64,000 nt of DNA, taken from Martelella lutilitoris. GTDB lineage: Bacteria > Pseudomonadota > Alphaproteobacteria > Rhizobiales > Rhizobiaceae. A model generated the notes under the pieces. The model searched no databases and was not told the DNA's origin. It saw only the letters and a program-made list of their open reading frames with translations. The translations under genes and the position numbers were made by a program. Below, in pieces: positions 1-12,484 of this stretch (its first letter is position 1; every line of letters starts with the position of its first letter). Location: contig NZ_VCLB01000007.1 in assembly GCF_005924265.1 (NCBI RefSeq), forward strand, positions 248,001 to 312,000. Direction: 5' to 3'.

Positions 1-296
1 TCACCAACAGATCACTGGGCTTTATTGTGCCGCCCGAGAAAGAGCGCGTCGCCGGCTACGGCAATTTCGATCATGTGATGGACACGCTCGACGCCTGGCT
101 GTCGGAGCATCCCTACATCGCCGGCCACAGGTTCACCGCCGCCGATGTCTATGTCGGCGCGCAGATCAACTGGGGCATGCAGTTCGGCACCTTCGACAAG
201 CGCGAATCCTTCGCCGCCTATGCCGAACGCCTCGCCGCCCGTCCGGCTTTCATCCGCGCCACCAGGCTTGATGACGAGGCGGCAGCCGCCGCATAG
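1..296 (+). CDS. Glutathione S-transferase family protein, C-terminal part (cut by window edge)
   Basis: The frame is open from the first bases, so the start lies outside the window; an internal GTG at 27 is probably not the true start. The visible 97 or so residues resemble the helical C-terminal domain of glutathione S-transferases: a helix with a 'TLDAWLSEHPYIAGHRFTAA' run, where the 'IAGxxFTxAD' pattern is the conserved capping box of the GST C-terminal domain, followed by a terminal helix rich in Ala and Arg. Such enzymes conjugate or reduce substrates with glutathione in the cytosol. The thioredoxin-like N-terminal domain cannot be seen, so substrate and subclass are unknown. Confidence 0.8.
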   Translation, partial: TNRSLGFIVPPEKERVAGYGNFDHVMDTLDAWLSEHPYIAGHRFTAADVYVGAQINWGMQFGTFDKRESFAAYAERLAARPAFIRATRLDDEAAAAA

Positions 297-343
297 AGCA
301 TCGGGGCAAGCCCGGGAATGATGACAGGATGTGACGCCGCAGG

Positions 344-4114
<3,771 letters not shown>

Positions 4115-4429
4115 CTGCCATCTCCAGTTTCCGAGGCCATGAAATCACATAAAGATATCTTTATGTCAACATGTCTATAGGGAGGCCATTTGCCCTTGGC
4201 GTCCGGTCAACGGATGATTTTCGCCGCATGCTTCGGTTTTCCGGCATTCTTTGCGCATGATCAAGCGGGATGCAAATCGGAATTGAGATGCTATCCTGCG
4301 CGCTATATAAACTAATCAAGTGACTGAACGGAGCGTGCGCGACCAATCCGGATGCCTCATCCGACAGTAGCGATCAACATTTCCCGTGCGCCAGCGCAGC
4401 GCCCGGTTGCATCAAAGGGAGGGTAACCC
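4115..4429. other. Divergent intergenic region between metH and the sugar isomerase gene
   Basis: About 315 bases without a credible gene. It holds the metH operator palindrome near its left end and an AT-rich stretch around 4300-4320 (ctatataaactaatcaag) that could be a promoter for the rightward sugar isomerase gene, whose GGGAGGG ribosome site is at about 4418-4424. The short leftward frame inside it has no recognisable features. Confidence 0.5.
4147..4166. promoter_or_regulatory. Perfect 20-bp palindrome upstream of metH (SahR-like operator)
   Basis: ACATAAAGATATCTTTATGT reads identically on both strands and sits just upstream of metH, where a repressor would block the promoter. From memory of the literature, ArsR-family SahR/SamR regulators control metH, metF and ahcY in proteobacteria through AT-rich palindromes of this general form. 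Assignment to that family is inference; no such regulator gene is in the window. Confidence 0.7.
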
Positions 4430-5683
4430 ATGAAACCGAAGATCAATACGCTCGTCGCCCCGCCGCGCTGGATCAACAGGCCCTATCACCGCGAATGGCT
4501 GTGGAAACAGGCCAATGACCTGTTCGACTATTTCCAGTACCGCTCGGTGAACCCGAAGGGCGGCTTCTTCGAATTCGACAAGGATGGCAGGCCGACCGGC
4601 GGGGACAATCCGGTGCGCGGCATCCATACCACGGCGCGCATGGTTCACTGCATGGCGATCGGTCACCTTCTCGGACGGCCCGGCTGCGACGACCTGATGG
4701 ACCACGGCATGCATTATCTGTGGGAGAACCATCGCGACAAGGAACGCGGCGGCTATTTCTGGCAGGTCAATGATGACGGGCCCGTGGCCGACCCTTCGAA
4801 ACAGGCCTATGGCCACGCCTTCGTGCTGCTTGCGGCTTCTTCCGCGAAATTCGCCGGTCATCCACTGGCCGATGCGATGATCGCCGACGTCACCGAGGTC
4901 ATCAACAAGCATTTCTGGGAAGACAAGCACGGCGCCGTCGCCGAGGAATTCGAGACCGACTGGACGCCCGTGCGCGGCTATCGCGGCCAGAACTGCAACA
5001 TGCACATGACCGAGGCGCTGATGGAGGCCTATGAGGTCACCGGCGATATCGAATATCTGACCAAGGCCAAGCGCATTGCCGAGCTGATCATCCACAAGCA
5101 CGCCCGCGAATGCGGCTTCCGCGTCGCCGAGCATTTCACCGAGGACTGGAAGGTCGACTACAATTATTCGGGCAACGAAATGTTCAGGCCCTCCGGCACC
5201 ACCCCCGGGCACTGGCTGGAGTGGACGCGTCTTCTTCTCCAGCTTCACACGCTCACCGGCCGCTCGCACAGCTGGATGCCAAAGGCCGCGCATGAGCTCT
5301 TCGTCTCCGCCTTCAAGCTTGGCTGGGATTATGAAAAGCGCGGCATGTTCTACACGCTCGACTGGGACAACAAGCCGAAGAACCGAGCCAAGCTCTGGTG
5401 GCCCCATTGCGAGGGCATCGGCGCGACGCATTTCCTCACCTCGCATTTCGGCCAGGACATGCACATGTATGCCTATCGCAAACAGTGGAGCTTTGTCGCC
5501 AATCATCTGATCGACCACGAAAAAGGCGGCTGGCACGAGGAGCTTTCGGAAGACCTGGTGCCGCAGGCGACGCTTTTCCCAGGCAAGAGCGACATCTACC
5601 ACGCGCTTCAGGCCTGCCTCATTCCGCTCTTCCCGGCACTCGGCAGCCTTCCGGAAGTGATCTTCCGCGAAGTCAAGCACTGA
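4430..5683 (+). CDS. AGE-family (N-acylglucosamine 2-epimerase-like) aldose-ketose isomerase
   Basis: The 417-residue protein belongs to the (alpha/alpha)6-barrel AGE superfamily, whose members interconvert mannose, fructose and glucose or epimerise N-acylglucosamine in the cytosol. Family signatures visible are Arg70 ([10 protein letters not shown]), the NCNMHMTEA segment around 188-196, PGHWLEW with His261 and DIYHALQ with His391. By analogy with YihS and mannose isomerases, the last two histidines are the catalytic pair. The profile is closer to mannose/sulfoquinovose-type isomerases than to renin-binding epimerases, but substrate is not decided. The ATG is preceded by a strong GGGAGGG site. 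It appears to be a single-gene unit ending in a hairpin at 5716-5734. Confidence 0.85.
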   Translation: MKPKINTLVAPPRWINRPYHREWLWKQANDLFDYFQYRSVNPKGGFFEFDKDGRPTGGDNPVRGIHTTARMVHCMAIGHLLGRPGCDDLMDHGMHYLWENHRDKERGGYFWQVNDDGPVADPSKQAYGHAFVLLAASSAKFAGHPLADAMIADVTEVINKHFWEDKHGAVAEEFETDWTPVRGYRGQNCNMHMTEALMEAYEVTGDIEYLTKAKRIAELIIHKHARECGFRVAEHFTEDWKVDYNYSGNEMFRPSGTTPGHWLEWTRLLLQLHTLTGRSHSWMPKAAHELFVSAFKLGWDYEKRGMFYTLDWDNKPKNRAKLWWPHCEGIGATHFLTSHFGQDMHMYAYRKQWSFVANHLIDHEKGGWHEELSEDLVPQATLFPGKSDIYHALQACLIPLFPALGSLPEVIFREVKH

Positions 5684-5715
5684 ACTTTCACGCCATTCAA
5701 TCGGGTGAAAACATT

Positions 5716-5740
5716 GCGGGCCTTCAGGGCCCGCTTTATA
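5716..5740 (+). terminator. Rho-independent terminator after the AGE isomerase
   Basis: A 7-bp GC stem (gcgggcc / ggcccgc) with a five-base loop is followed by tttata. It lies between the isomerase stop and argC. The U-tract is short, so termination may be partial. Confidence 0.6.
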
Positions 5741-5784
5741 TAGGTGCGCGAGACAACCGCACCTCTGAGCGACAGGACAGGAAA

Positions 5785-6711
5785 ATGGCAGCAAAGATTT
5801 TCATCGACGGCGAACACGGCACGACGGGGCTGCAGATCCGCACCCGCATGGCTGAACGCCGCGATGTCGAGCTTCTGTCGATCCCGCATGAGGAACGCCG
5901 CAATCCGAAAATGCGCGAAGACCTGATCAACAGCGCCGATATCGCCATCCTCTGCCTGCCCGACGACGCCTCTCGCGAAGCCGTCGGCATGCTCGCGGGC
6001 AATAACAGCGTGCGCGTCATCGACACGTCGACGGCCTATCGCGTCAATCCCGACTGGGCCTATGGCTTTGCCGAGATGGACAAGGACCAGGCCGAGCGCA
6101 TCCGTGGCGCCCGTTATGTCGCCAATCCCGGCTGCTACCCGACCGGCGCGATCGGCCTCATCCGTCCGCTGCGGGCCGCCGGCATCATTCCCGACAGCTA
6201 TCCGGTCACGATCAACGCGGTCTCCGGCTACACCGGCGGCGGCAAGAACCTGATTGCCCAGATGGAGGATAAAAGCCGCGACGACCACATCGACGCGCAG
6301 CATTTCCTTTATGGCCTCAACCTGGCGCACAAGCATGTGCCGGAAATGACCACGCACGGCCTTCTGCCGCGCGCGCCGATCTTCTCGCCGTCCGTAGGCC
6401 GCTTCCCGCAGGGCATGCTGGTTCAGGTGCCGCTTTACCTCGAGGAGCTTGAAGGCGAGCACAATCAGGAAAGCATCCACGCGCTGCTTTCGGAATACTA
6501 TGCCGGCCAGGACATCGTTCGCGTCGTGCCGCTTGCCGAAAGCGGATCGCTCGCGCGCCTCAATGCCGAAGAGCTTGCGGGCCAGGACATCATGAAGATC
6601 TACGTCTTCGGCGGCGGCGCTCATGTCAATCTGGTCGCCCAGCTCGACAATCTCGGCAAGGGTGCATCGGGCGCCGCCGTCCAGAACATGGACCTGATGC
6701 TGTCGGCCTGA
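5785..6711 (+). CDS. argC: N-acetyl-gamma-glutamyl-phosphate reductase (short type)
   Basis: This 308-residue enzyme makes N-acetylglutamate semialdehyde in arginine synthesis, using NADPH in the cytosol. The N-terminus has the nucleotide-binding run [15 protein letters not shown], which fits the shorter ArgC type 2 lineage (about 310 residues). The active-site cysteine is Cys117 in [10 protein letters not shown] frame reading on from the preceding gene begins further upstream, but the ATG at 5785 with an ACAGGA ribosome site and family alignment of MAAKIFIDG gives the start. No other arg genes are next to it. Confidence 0.95.
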   Translation: MAAKIFIDGEHGTTGLQIRTRMAERRDVELLSIPHEERRNPKMREDLINSADIAILCLPDDASREAVGMLAGNNSVRVIDTSTAYRVNPDWAYGFAEMDKDQAERIRGARYVANPGCYPTGAIGLIRPLRAAGIIPDSYPVTINAVSGYTGGGKNLIAQMEDKSRDDHIDAQHFLYGLNLAHKHVPEMTTHGLLPRAPIFSPSVGRFPQGMLVQVPLYLEELEGEHNQESIHALLSEYYAGQDIVRVVPLAESGSLARLNAEELAGQDIMKIYVFGGGAHVNLVAQLDNLGKGASGAAVQNMDLMLSA

Positions 6712-6801
6712 ACGGTGAACAATCCGTCGACCGGTTCGCCCGTCGCGGCCGGTCGCCCGCCTCGCTATATTGGGTGAAAGCAATCAGCGAGGATTTGCCC
6801 G

Positions 6802-7635
6802 ATGTCTACGCAATCGCGTCTTCCCGTCTTCTTCATTCCCCATGGCGGCGGTCCCTGGCCATTCATGCACGGGCCCGAGGGCGTTCTCCCGCCGGGTGAC
6901 CCGTGGAAGGAACTGGAGATCTACCTCAAGGGGTTCGACAGTGCGCTCGGCCGCCGCCCGAAGGCGGTTCTGGTGATTTCGGCCCATTGGGAAAAGGTCG
7001 ACAGGCTGACCGTCTCCACGGCAGCGCACCCCGGCATGTATTTCGACTATTACGGCTTTCCGCCGCATACCTTCGAGCTCGACTACCCTGCCCCCGGCGC
7101 GCCGGACGTTGCCGAGCATGTGCGTGACGTGCTGGCGTCCGCCGGTATTGAAACGGCAACGGATTCCGAGCGCGACTTCGACCATGGCGTCTTCATCCCG
7201 TTCATGATGATGTACCCAAAGGCCGACGTGCCGATCGTGATGATGTCGCTTGATCCGGACCTTTCGGCCGAGACCCATTTCAGGATCGGCGAGGCGCTGC
7301 AAGCGTTGCGCGACGAGGATATCCTGATCGTCGCCTCGGGCCTTTCCTATCATAATATGCGCATGTTCTACCGCCAGGACGAGGCCCATGCGGCGGCGGC
7401 AACCCGGTTCGACGACTGGCTGAAGGATGCGCTTTCGATCGCGGACCCGGCCGAACGCGCGGCCCGGCTCGCCACATGGACCGAAAATCCCGATGCGCTG
7501 GAATGCCACGTGCCCGATCACGACCATCTCGTCCCCGTCTTCGTCGCCGCCGGCGCTGCCGGCAAAGACACCGGAAAGCGGGAGTTTCAGGGCAATTTCC
7601 GCGGCAAGCCCTACTCGGCCTATCGCTTCGGCTAG
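6802..7635 (+). CDS. DODA-type extradiol ring-opening dioxygenase (YgiD family)
   Basis: The 277-residue protein matches the LigB/DODA superfamily of non-haem iron or zinc dioxygenases. Metal-ligand-type motifs are all present: PHGGGP with His14, SAHWE with His62, DFDHG with His128, and a C-terminal DHDHLVPVF. Family members cleave catechol-like rings, and the bacterial YgiD branch can act on L-DOPA, although natural substrates are mostly unknown. The start at 6802 has a GCGAGGA site 8 bases upstream. The gene converges on ctaA with only six bases between the two stop codons. Confidence 0.85.
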   Translation: MSTQSRLPVFFIPHGGGPWPFMHGPEGVLPPGDPWKELEIYLKGFDSALGRRPKAVLVISAHWEKVDRLTVSTAAHPGMYFDYYGFPPHTFELDYPAPGAPDVAEHVRDVLASAGIETATDSERDFDHGVFIPFMMMYPKADVPIVMMSLDPDLSAETHFRIGEALQALRDEDILIVASGLSYHNMRMFYRQDEAHAAAATRFDDWLKDALSIADPAERAARLATWTENPDALECHVPDHDHLVPVFVAAGAAGKDTGKREFQGNFRGKPYSAYRFG

Positions 7636-7641
7636 TCCCTC

Positions 7642-8733
7642 TCAGACCTCTTCGATGAGAGGCCTACGATAGCCGCGCAGATGGCCGGTGACGAGGATCA
7701 GCACGATGATCGCGCCGGCCTGATGCGAAAGAGCCAGCCACAGCGGCATCTGCAGCACCAGCGTGAAGATACCGAGCACCGCCTGCAGCAGGATGACGAC
7801 CAGGATCGCCAGCGCCCCGCGCGCATGCTGTGAGAGTTCCAGATCAAGCCCGCGCGCCACCGCGCCGCGCCACTCCGTCAGATAATGCAGAAGCGCCAGC
7901 AACAGCAGGACATAGCCGCCCATGCGGTGGGTGAACTGCACGGTCTTCGGGTTTTCGAAGAAGTTCAGCCATGCCGGCTGATGCAGCAGCAGGTCCTGCG
8001 GCACGATCGCGCCATCCATCAGCGGCCAGGTATTGTAGGAAAGCCCGGCATCCAGCCCGGCCACGAGCGCGCCGAGATAGATCTGGATGAAGGCCGCGAC
8101 GAGAAGCACGATCGCGAACCCGTGCGAAGCGCCGGTCGGCGGATCCTCATGGCGTCGCGGCTTCAGCCCCCTTGCGATGTAGACGCAGGCCGCAATGATC
8201 AGACAGGCCATGATCAGATGGACGGCGAGGCGGTACTGGCTGACGTCGGTGCGTTCCGATAGGCCCGATGACACCATCCACCAGCCGATGAAGCCCTGCA
8301 GCCCGCCGAGCGCGAGCACCCCGGTCAGCGGCCAGCCAAGCCCCTTCGGCAGGCGCTTCGATATCCAGAAGAAGAGAAGCGGTAGGGCGAAGATCAGCCC
8401 GACCGCGCGCGCCAGCAGGCGGTGGCTCCATTCCCACCAGAAGATGTTCTGGAATTCGGCAAGCGACATGCCCTTGTTCAAAAGCTGGTATTCGGGGATC
8501 CGCTTGTAAAGCGCGAATTCCTCCTGCCATTCGGCAAGGCTCAGGGGCGGAATGATGCCGTGGATCGGCTTCCACTCGGTGATCGACAGGCCCGACTGCG
8601 TCAGCCGGGTCGCGCCGCCGACCAGCACCAGACAGAACAGCGTCAGAACGACGAAATAGAGCCAGCCCCGCACGAGCGCTGCGTTGAACCGCTGTTCGCT
8701 CTCGCTAATGGCGGGGGAAGTTGCATTTGCCAT
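7642..8733 (-). CDS. ctaA: Haem A synthase (COX15/CtaA family)
   Basis: A 363-residue multi-pass membrane protein that oxidises the methyl group of haem O to the formyl group of haem A for aa3-type cytochrome oxidase. Motifs typical of the family include GGATRLTQSGLSITEWKP near the start, FWWEWSHRLLARAVG with a haem-ligand histidine pair region, and TVQFTHRMGGY in the second half. Eight transmembrane segments are expected from the alternating hydrophobic runs. Length fits alphaproteobacterial CtaA. It is divergent from a small DUF2842 gene, an arrangement found in other rhizobia. Confidence 0.95.
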   Translation of the reverse strand: MANATSPAISESEQRFNAALVRGWLYFVVLTLFCLVLVGGATRLTQSGLSITEWKPIHGIIPPLSLAEWQEEFALYKRIPEYQLLNKGMSLAEFQNIFWWEWSHRLLARAVGLIFALPLLFFWISKRLPKGLGWPLTGVLALGGLQGFIGWWMVSSGLSERTDVSQYRLAVHLIMACLIIAACVYIARGLKPRRHEDPPTGASHGFAIVLLVAAFIQIYLGALVAGLDAGLSYNTWPLMDGAIVPQDLLLHQPAWLNFFENPKTVQFTHRMGGYVLLLLALLHYLTEWRGAVARGLDLELSQHARGALAILVVILLQAVLGIFTLVLQMPLWLALSHQAGAIIVLILVTGHLRGYRRPLIEEV

Positions 8734-8868
8734 CGGCCTTTTCTCCAGTCAAACCAGCATTGCCATTGCCGCTCATGTGCATGACTTGACGGATCGCGTC
8801 CGCCGGGCTTCACACATGCCGATCGACGGCATAGTCTCACATCACTTCATAAGGGGGGAATTGCGACC

Positions 8869-9084
8869 GTGCCAGTCAGATTGCGTAAATTTATCGGGAC
8901 GATACTGATCGTCACGCTGGTGATCGTCTATGCCCTGACGGCCACGACGCTGGCAACCGTCGTGCTGGACGGTCGACCCGCCTGGGCTGCGCTGCTCTAT
9001 TTCTTCCTGACTGGCCTGCTCTGGATCATTCCCGCGATGTTCATCATCAAGTGGATGGCCGGTCCGCCGGCGAACCGGCGCTGA
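8869..9084 (+). CDS. DUF2842 small inner-membrane protein
   Basis: A 71-residue protein with two hydrophobic helices (about 8-30 and 38-60) and a basic C-terminal tail, matching the alphaproteobacterial DUF2842 family of unknown function. The start is GTG at 8869, placed by the strong AAGGGGGG ribosome site about 10 bases upstream. Its position back to back with ctaA is conserved in relatives and may hint at a link to respiratory membranes, but that is inference only. Confidence 0.8.
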   Translation: MPVRLRKFIGTILIVTLVIVYALTATTLATVVLDGRPAWAALLYFFLTGLLWIIPAMFIIKWMAGPPANRR

Positions 9085-9195
9085 TCCTGTCTCGACGATG
9101 ATTTTTCGACCGGGCATGGAACCGCCGAAGATTTCCCACATTGGAAATGTTATAGATCGTCAACACAGACAACGCTCGCCGAAGGCATCACGACC

Positions 9196-9486
9196 ATGAT
9201 CACATCGCAACAGATCCGCGCCGCCCGCGCCCTGCTCGGACTTTCGCAAGATGAAGCCGCGGCCTTGACCGGCGTGGACCGGGAAGCACTGGCCAAGGCG
9301 GAGACGGACGGCGGCGAACGCGATTTCGCCGTAGCGGACGCGCTGGAAAAAGCGTTCGCAAAGAAGGGAATCGCCTTCATAGAGGACGGCGAAAACGGCG
9401 GCGGACCCGGGGTTCGTCTCGCCCATTCGGTCGATCCCTGCGACGGGATCAGGCCGGAGGACCTTAACGCGACGAATGACGGCTGA
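9196..9486 (+). CDS. Small helix-turn-helix (XRE-type) protein
   Basis: A 96-residue cytosolic protein whose N-terminal 60 residues form a Cro/CI-type helix-turn-helix: ITSQQIRAARALLGLSQDEA starts helix 1 and 2, and LTGVDREALAKAE gives the recognition helix region. Residues 60-96 form a short tail without a known ligand-binding domain. Proteins of this size are common solitary regulators in rhizobia. No target or paired toxin gene is next to it; the next gene (holC) is on the other strand. Confidence 0.75.
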   Translation: MITSQQIRAARALLGLSQDEAAALTGVDREALAKAETDGGERDFAVADALEKAFAKKGIAFIEDGENGGGPGVRLAHSVDPCDGIRPEDLNATNDG

Positions 9487-9522
9487 GACAGGCGCGACCT
9501 AGTCTGGAACGACAATCGGTTG

Positions 9523-9972
9523 TCAGGCCTTTTTCTGCCAGCGTCCGCCCTCGCCCTGCTGCCAGTATGTCAGGCTGTGTTCACCCTGCCTGAGAGCCTT
9601 CCATTGCGCGCGGGCCCGGGTCAGTTCGTCGCCGTCATGGCCGTCGAACATCACCACCACGCGGCTGTAATCATCGACATCGCGCACCTCCGCGCCCTCG
9701 ACGAAGAAGCGGATATCGGCCTGGTTTGTGTTGTCGCCCGCCGTCGTCAGCAGCACCGGCTGGGCTTCGCTGAAGTCTTCGGCATCAGTCCCGTGCGGAA
9801 TGAAGCTGTCGGCGCGAAAGGTCCACAAAATGCCGTCGAGTCGGTCACGCTCCGCCTCGCTTGTGGTCTGGATCGCGACCCGCCAGCCGCGCTCCAGGCT
9901 TTTTTCGACAAGCGGCGGCAAGGCGGCCTCGCGCAGGGATTCCGTCAAATGGTAGAACAGGATCTCCGTCAC
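9523..9972 (-). CDS. holC: DNA polymerase III chi subunit
   Basis: The 149-residue protein matches HolC, the clamp-loader accessory subunit that contacts single-strand binding protein. The conserved start EILFYHLTESLREAALPPLV, the central RGWRVAIQT strand-helix and the HGDE/VMFDGHD segment are characteristic of alphaproteobacterial chi. The start is GTG at 9972. It follows pepA by 17 bases, and the pepA-holC order is conserved in many proteobacteria, so the two are probably co-transcribed from the pepA promoter. Confidence 0.92.
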   Translation of the reverse strand: MTEILFYHLTESLREAALPPLVEKSLERGWRVAIQTTSEAERDRLDGILWTFRADSFIPHGTDAEDFSEAQPVLLTTAGDNTNQADIRFFVEGAEVRDVDDYSRVVVMFDGHDGDELTRARAQWKALRQGEHSLTYWQQGEGGRWQKKA

Positions 9973-9989
9973 AGCACCGCTCTCTCCAC

Positions 9990-11480
9990 TTAACCGCGCT
10001 TTTCGTAATGACTGCGAACCAGCTCATCGAGCAGCCGCACGCCGAAGCCGGAGGCCCAGCCGCGGTTGATCGCGTTCTTCGGCGCGCCCATGGCCGTGCC
10101 GGCGATGTCGAGATGCGCCCAGGGCGTCTCGCCGACAAAGCGCTTGAGGAACTGCGCCGCCGTGATCGAACCGGCATGGCGCGATCCACCGGTGTTGCGC
10201 ATATCCGCGAAACGGCTATCGACCATACGGTCATATTCCTCGCCGAGCGGCAGGCGCCAGATTTTTTCGTCGGTCGTGTCCGCCGCCTTCGCCAGTTCGG
10301 CGCAAAGCCCGTCATCATTGGAAAACAGCCCGGCGCGATGCGAACCGAGCGCCACCATCACGGCGCCGGTCAGCGTTGCCAGATCGATCATGAAGCGCGG
10401 TTTGAAGCGCTCATTGCAGTAGTAGAGCGCATCGGCCAGCACCAGGCGACCCTCCGCGTCGGTGTTGATCACCTCGATCGTCTGGCCGGACATGGAGGTA
10501 ACGATATCGCCCGGACGCTGGGCATTGCCGTCCGGCATGTTCTCGACGAGGCCCAGAATGCCAACGGCATTCACCTTCGCCTTGCGCGCGGCCAGCGTGT
10601 GCATCAGGCCGATGACGGCGGCCGCACCGCCCATGTCGCCCTTCATGTCCTCCATCGAGGCCGCCGGCTTGATCGAGATGCCGCCGGTGTCGAAGACGAC
10701 GCCCTTGCCGACGAAGGCGATCGGCCGTTCGTCGGTTTCGCCGCCATTCCACTCGATCACCGCCAGGTAAGGCGGACGGACGGAGCCCTGGGCAACGCCC
10801 AGAAGCGCGCCCATGCCGAGCTCACGCATCTTTGCCTCGTCCAGAAGTTCGACCCTGGCGCCGAGTGATTCGAGTTCCCTCGCCTTGTCGGCGAATTCGC
10901 GCGGGCCGAGGATATTGGCCGGCAGGTTGACCAGTTCGCGCGCCAGCATCACTCCGTCGCCGATCGCCTTGCGTTCGGCAAAGGCTGTCGCGGCGGCGGC
11001 CGGATCTGCGGTCACGATCTCGACGGCAACCTCCTTCGCTTCGTCGTCCTCATCCCGCCCGGTGGTCTTGAACCGGTCGAAATTGTAGCCGCCGAGAATC
11101 ATGCCAACGGCGAATTCGGCGACATTGCCGGCAACCGTTGCAACGCCTGCCGATTCCGCAAAGACCACGAGCGTCTCGGCCTTCGGCGCGAGGCTTGCGG
11201 CCTTTCCGCCGGCCTGCAGGTAGCTGTTCGCAACAAGTTGATCGGCCTTGCCGAGCCCGAGCACAATGATCCGCGCCGCTTCGCTGTCGGCCGGCGACAG
11301 GAGGTCGAGCGAGGATGCGGGCTTGCCCTTGAAACCGGCGGTCGCCGCGGCCTTCTGATAAAGCGGGTCGATCCCGCCAAGGGCCTCGGATCCGGCCGGA
11401 GCGCCGCCTTCCGTGGCGAGCGTGATGACTGTCTTGCCAGCGATATCTGCCGTTTTTGCAAAGGAGATCGAGAATTTCAT
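9990..11480 (-). CDS. pepA: Leucyl aminopeptidase (M17 family)
   Basis: A 496-residue cytosolic aminopeptidase that removes N-terminal residues using two metal ions. The C-terminal catalytic domain has the M17 hallmarks: [15 protein letters not shown] with the metal-binding Asp and catalytic Lys region, GDMGGAA, and the signature [14 protein letters not shown] with the second metal site and catalytic Arg. The N-terminal alpha/beta domain (about 1-170) is divergent, as usual. In some bacteria PepA also binds DNA; nothing here shows that. It is upstream of holC in a likely operon. Confidence 0.95.
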   Translation of the reverse strand: MKFSISFAKTADIAGKTVITLATEGGAPAGSEALGGIDPLYQKAAATAGFKGKPASSLDLLSPADSEAARIIVLGLGKADQLVANSYLQAGGKAASLAPKAETLVVFAESAGVATVAGNVAEFAVGMILGGYNFDRFKTTGRDEDDEAKEVAVEIVTADPAAAATAFAERKAIGDGVMLARELVNLPANILGPREFADKARELESLGARVELLDEAKMRELGMGALLGVAQGSVRPPYLAVIEWNGGETDERPIAFVGKGVVFDTGGISIKPAASMEDMKGDMGGAAAVIGLMHTLAARKAKVNAVGILGLVENMPDGNAQRPGDIVTSMSGQTIEVINTDAEGRLVLADALYYCNERFKPRFMIDLATLTGAVMVALGSHRAGLFSNDDGLCAELAKAADTTDEKIWRLPLGEEYDRMVDSRFADMRNTGGSRHAGSITAAQFLKRFVGETPWAHLDIAGTAMGAPKNAINRGWASGFGVRLLDELVRSHYEKRG

Positions 11481-11639
11481 TGTGAGTGCTCCGGAGTTTC
11501 GGGAATGCGCGCCGTGGTTATGCCGTCAGGTTGTAGCAAGAGAAGAAATCTACCCCTTGTTAACGCAACGGGCCGAGAACGGTTGACCCCGTCCTCATAA
11601 CACTTAAAACCACCAAATAGGAAACGCTGTGCTTCACGC

Positions 11640-12467
11640 ATGACGAACGAAACCGGAAAATCCGCATTGCCAAGTTCCAGGCCGAAACGATGGCTGACAG
11701 ACGCATTCGGTCGCCTTGGCGACATGCCGCCGCTCAAGGCGGCTTTCGTCATTCTGTTTGCTCTCTGGTGGGTGCTGCTCCTGTTTTTCTATCTGTTTCC
11801 CGCGATCGATATCAGCGCGTCACGGGCCTTTTTCAGCCAGACCCATTGCGCCACCAGCACGCCGGCCGACACTGTCTGCGGCAATTTTCCGATCGCCCGC
11901 GACAAGGCGCTCGGACTTTTGCGCGACCTGATTTTCTACCTGCCGATCATACTCGGCGTCGGCATCATCGTCCGGCTTGTCATGGCCTGGTCGCATCACG
12001 GCGCGACCTATGACGTCCGCCTGGTCAAACGTCTGCTGGCAGGTTTGACCGCGCTCATCCTCGGGCCCGGCATCCTGGTGAACATGATCCTCAAGGAACA
12101 TTCACACCGGCCGCGGCCGCGCAATACCGATCTGTTCGGCGGCGATCTGAGCTTCGTGCCGGCAGGCGATTTCTCGGGCGCCTGCGGTTCAAACTGCTCG
12201 TTCATTTCCGGCGAGGCGGCAGGGGCCGGCTGGCTGTTCTGCTATGCCGTGTTTCTTGTGCCCGACCGGTTCAAGCTCCTGTTTTCGCCGCCGCTGATCG
12301 CGCTAGCGCTGGCGTCGCCCGCCATGCGGCTGGCCTATGGCGGCCACTACCTCTCCGACATCGTTCTCGCCTGGCTGGGATCGATCGTCATCTTCATAGG
12401 AACACTTTACTTTTTCACAAGGAAGGATACGGCAAGCGAGCGCGGCTCCCGCGCTTCACAGGCCTGA
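11640..12467 (+). CDS. PAP2-family membrane phosphatase, lipid phosphatase-like
   Basis: The 275-residue protein has about six transmembrane helices and the three phosphatase motifs: KEHSHRPRPR (motif 1), CSFISGEAAG (motif 2) and RLAYGGHYLSD (motif 3). Motif 2 usually reads PSGH, but here Glu replaces the His. PAP2 enzymes dephosphorylate undecaprenyl or lipid A phosphates at the periplasmic face. It sits directly upstream of lptF, 17 bases away, so a role in envelope lipid metabolism is a reasonable inference, and LpxE-type lipid A phosphatase is one option. No clear ribosome site precedes the ATG, so the start is less sure than the rest. Confidence 0.8.
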   Translation: MTNETGKSALPSSRPKRWLTDAFGRLGDMPPLKAAFVILFALWWVLLLFFYLFPAIDISASRAFFSQTHCATSTPADTVCGNFPIARDKALGLLRDLIFYLPIILGVGIIVRLVMAWSHHGATYDVRLVKRLLAGLTALILGPGILVNMILKEHSHRPRPRNTDLFGGDLSFVPAGDFSGACGSNCSFISGEAAGAGWLFCYAVFLVPDRFKLLFSPPLIALALASPAMRLAYGGHYLSDIVLAWLGSIVIFIGTLYFFTRKDTASERGSRASQA

Positions 12468-12484
12468 AAACCGGCAAGAGCTGC

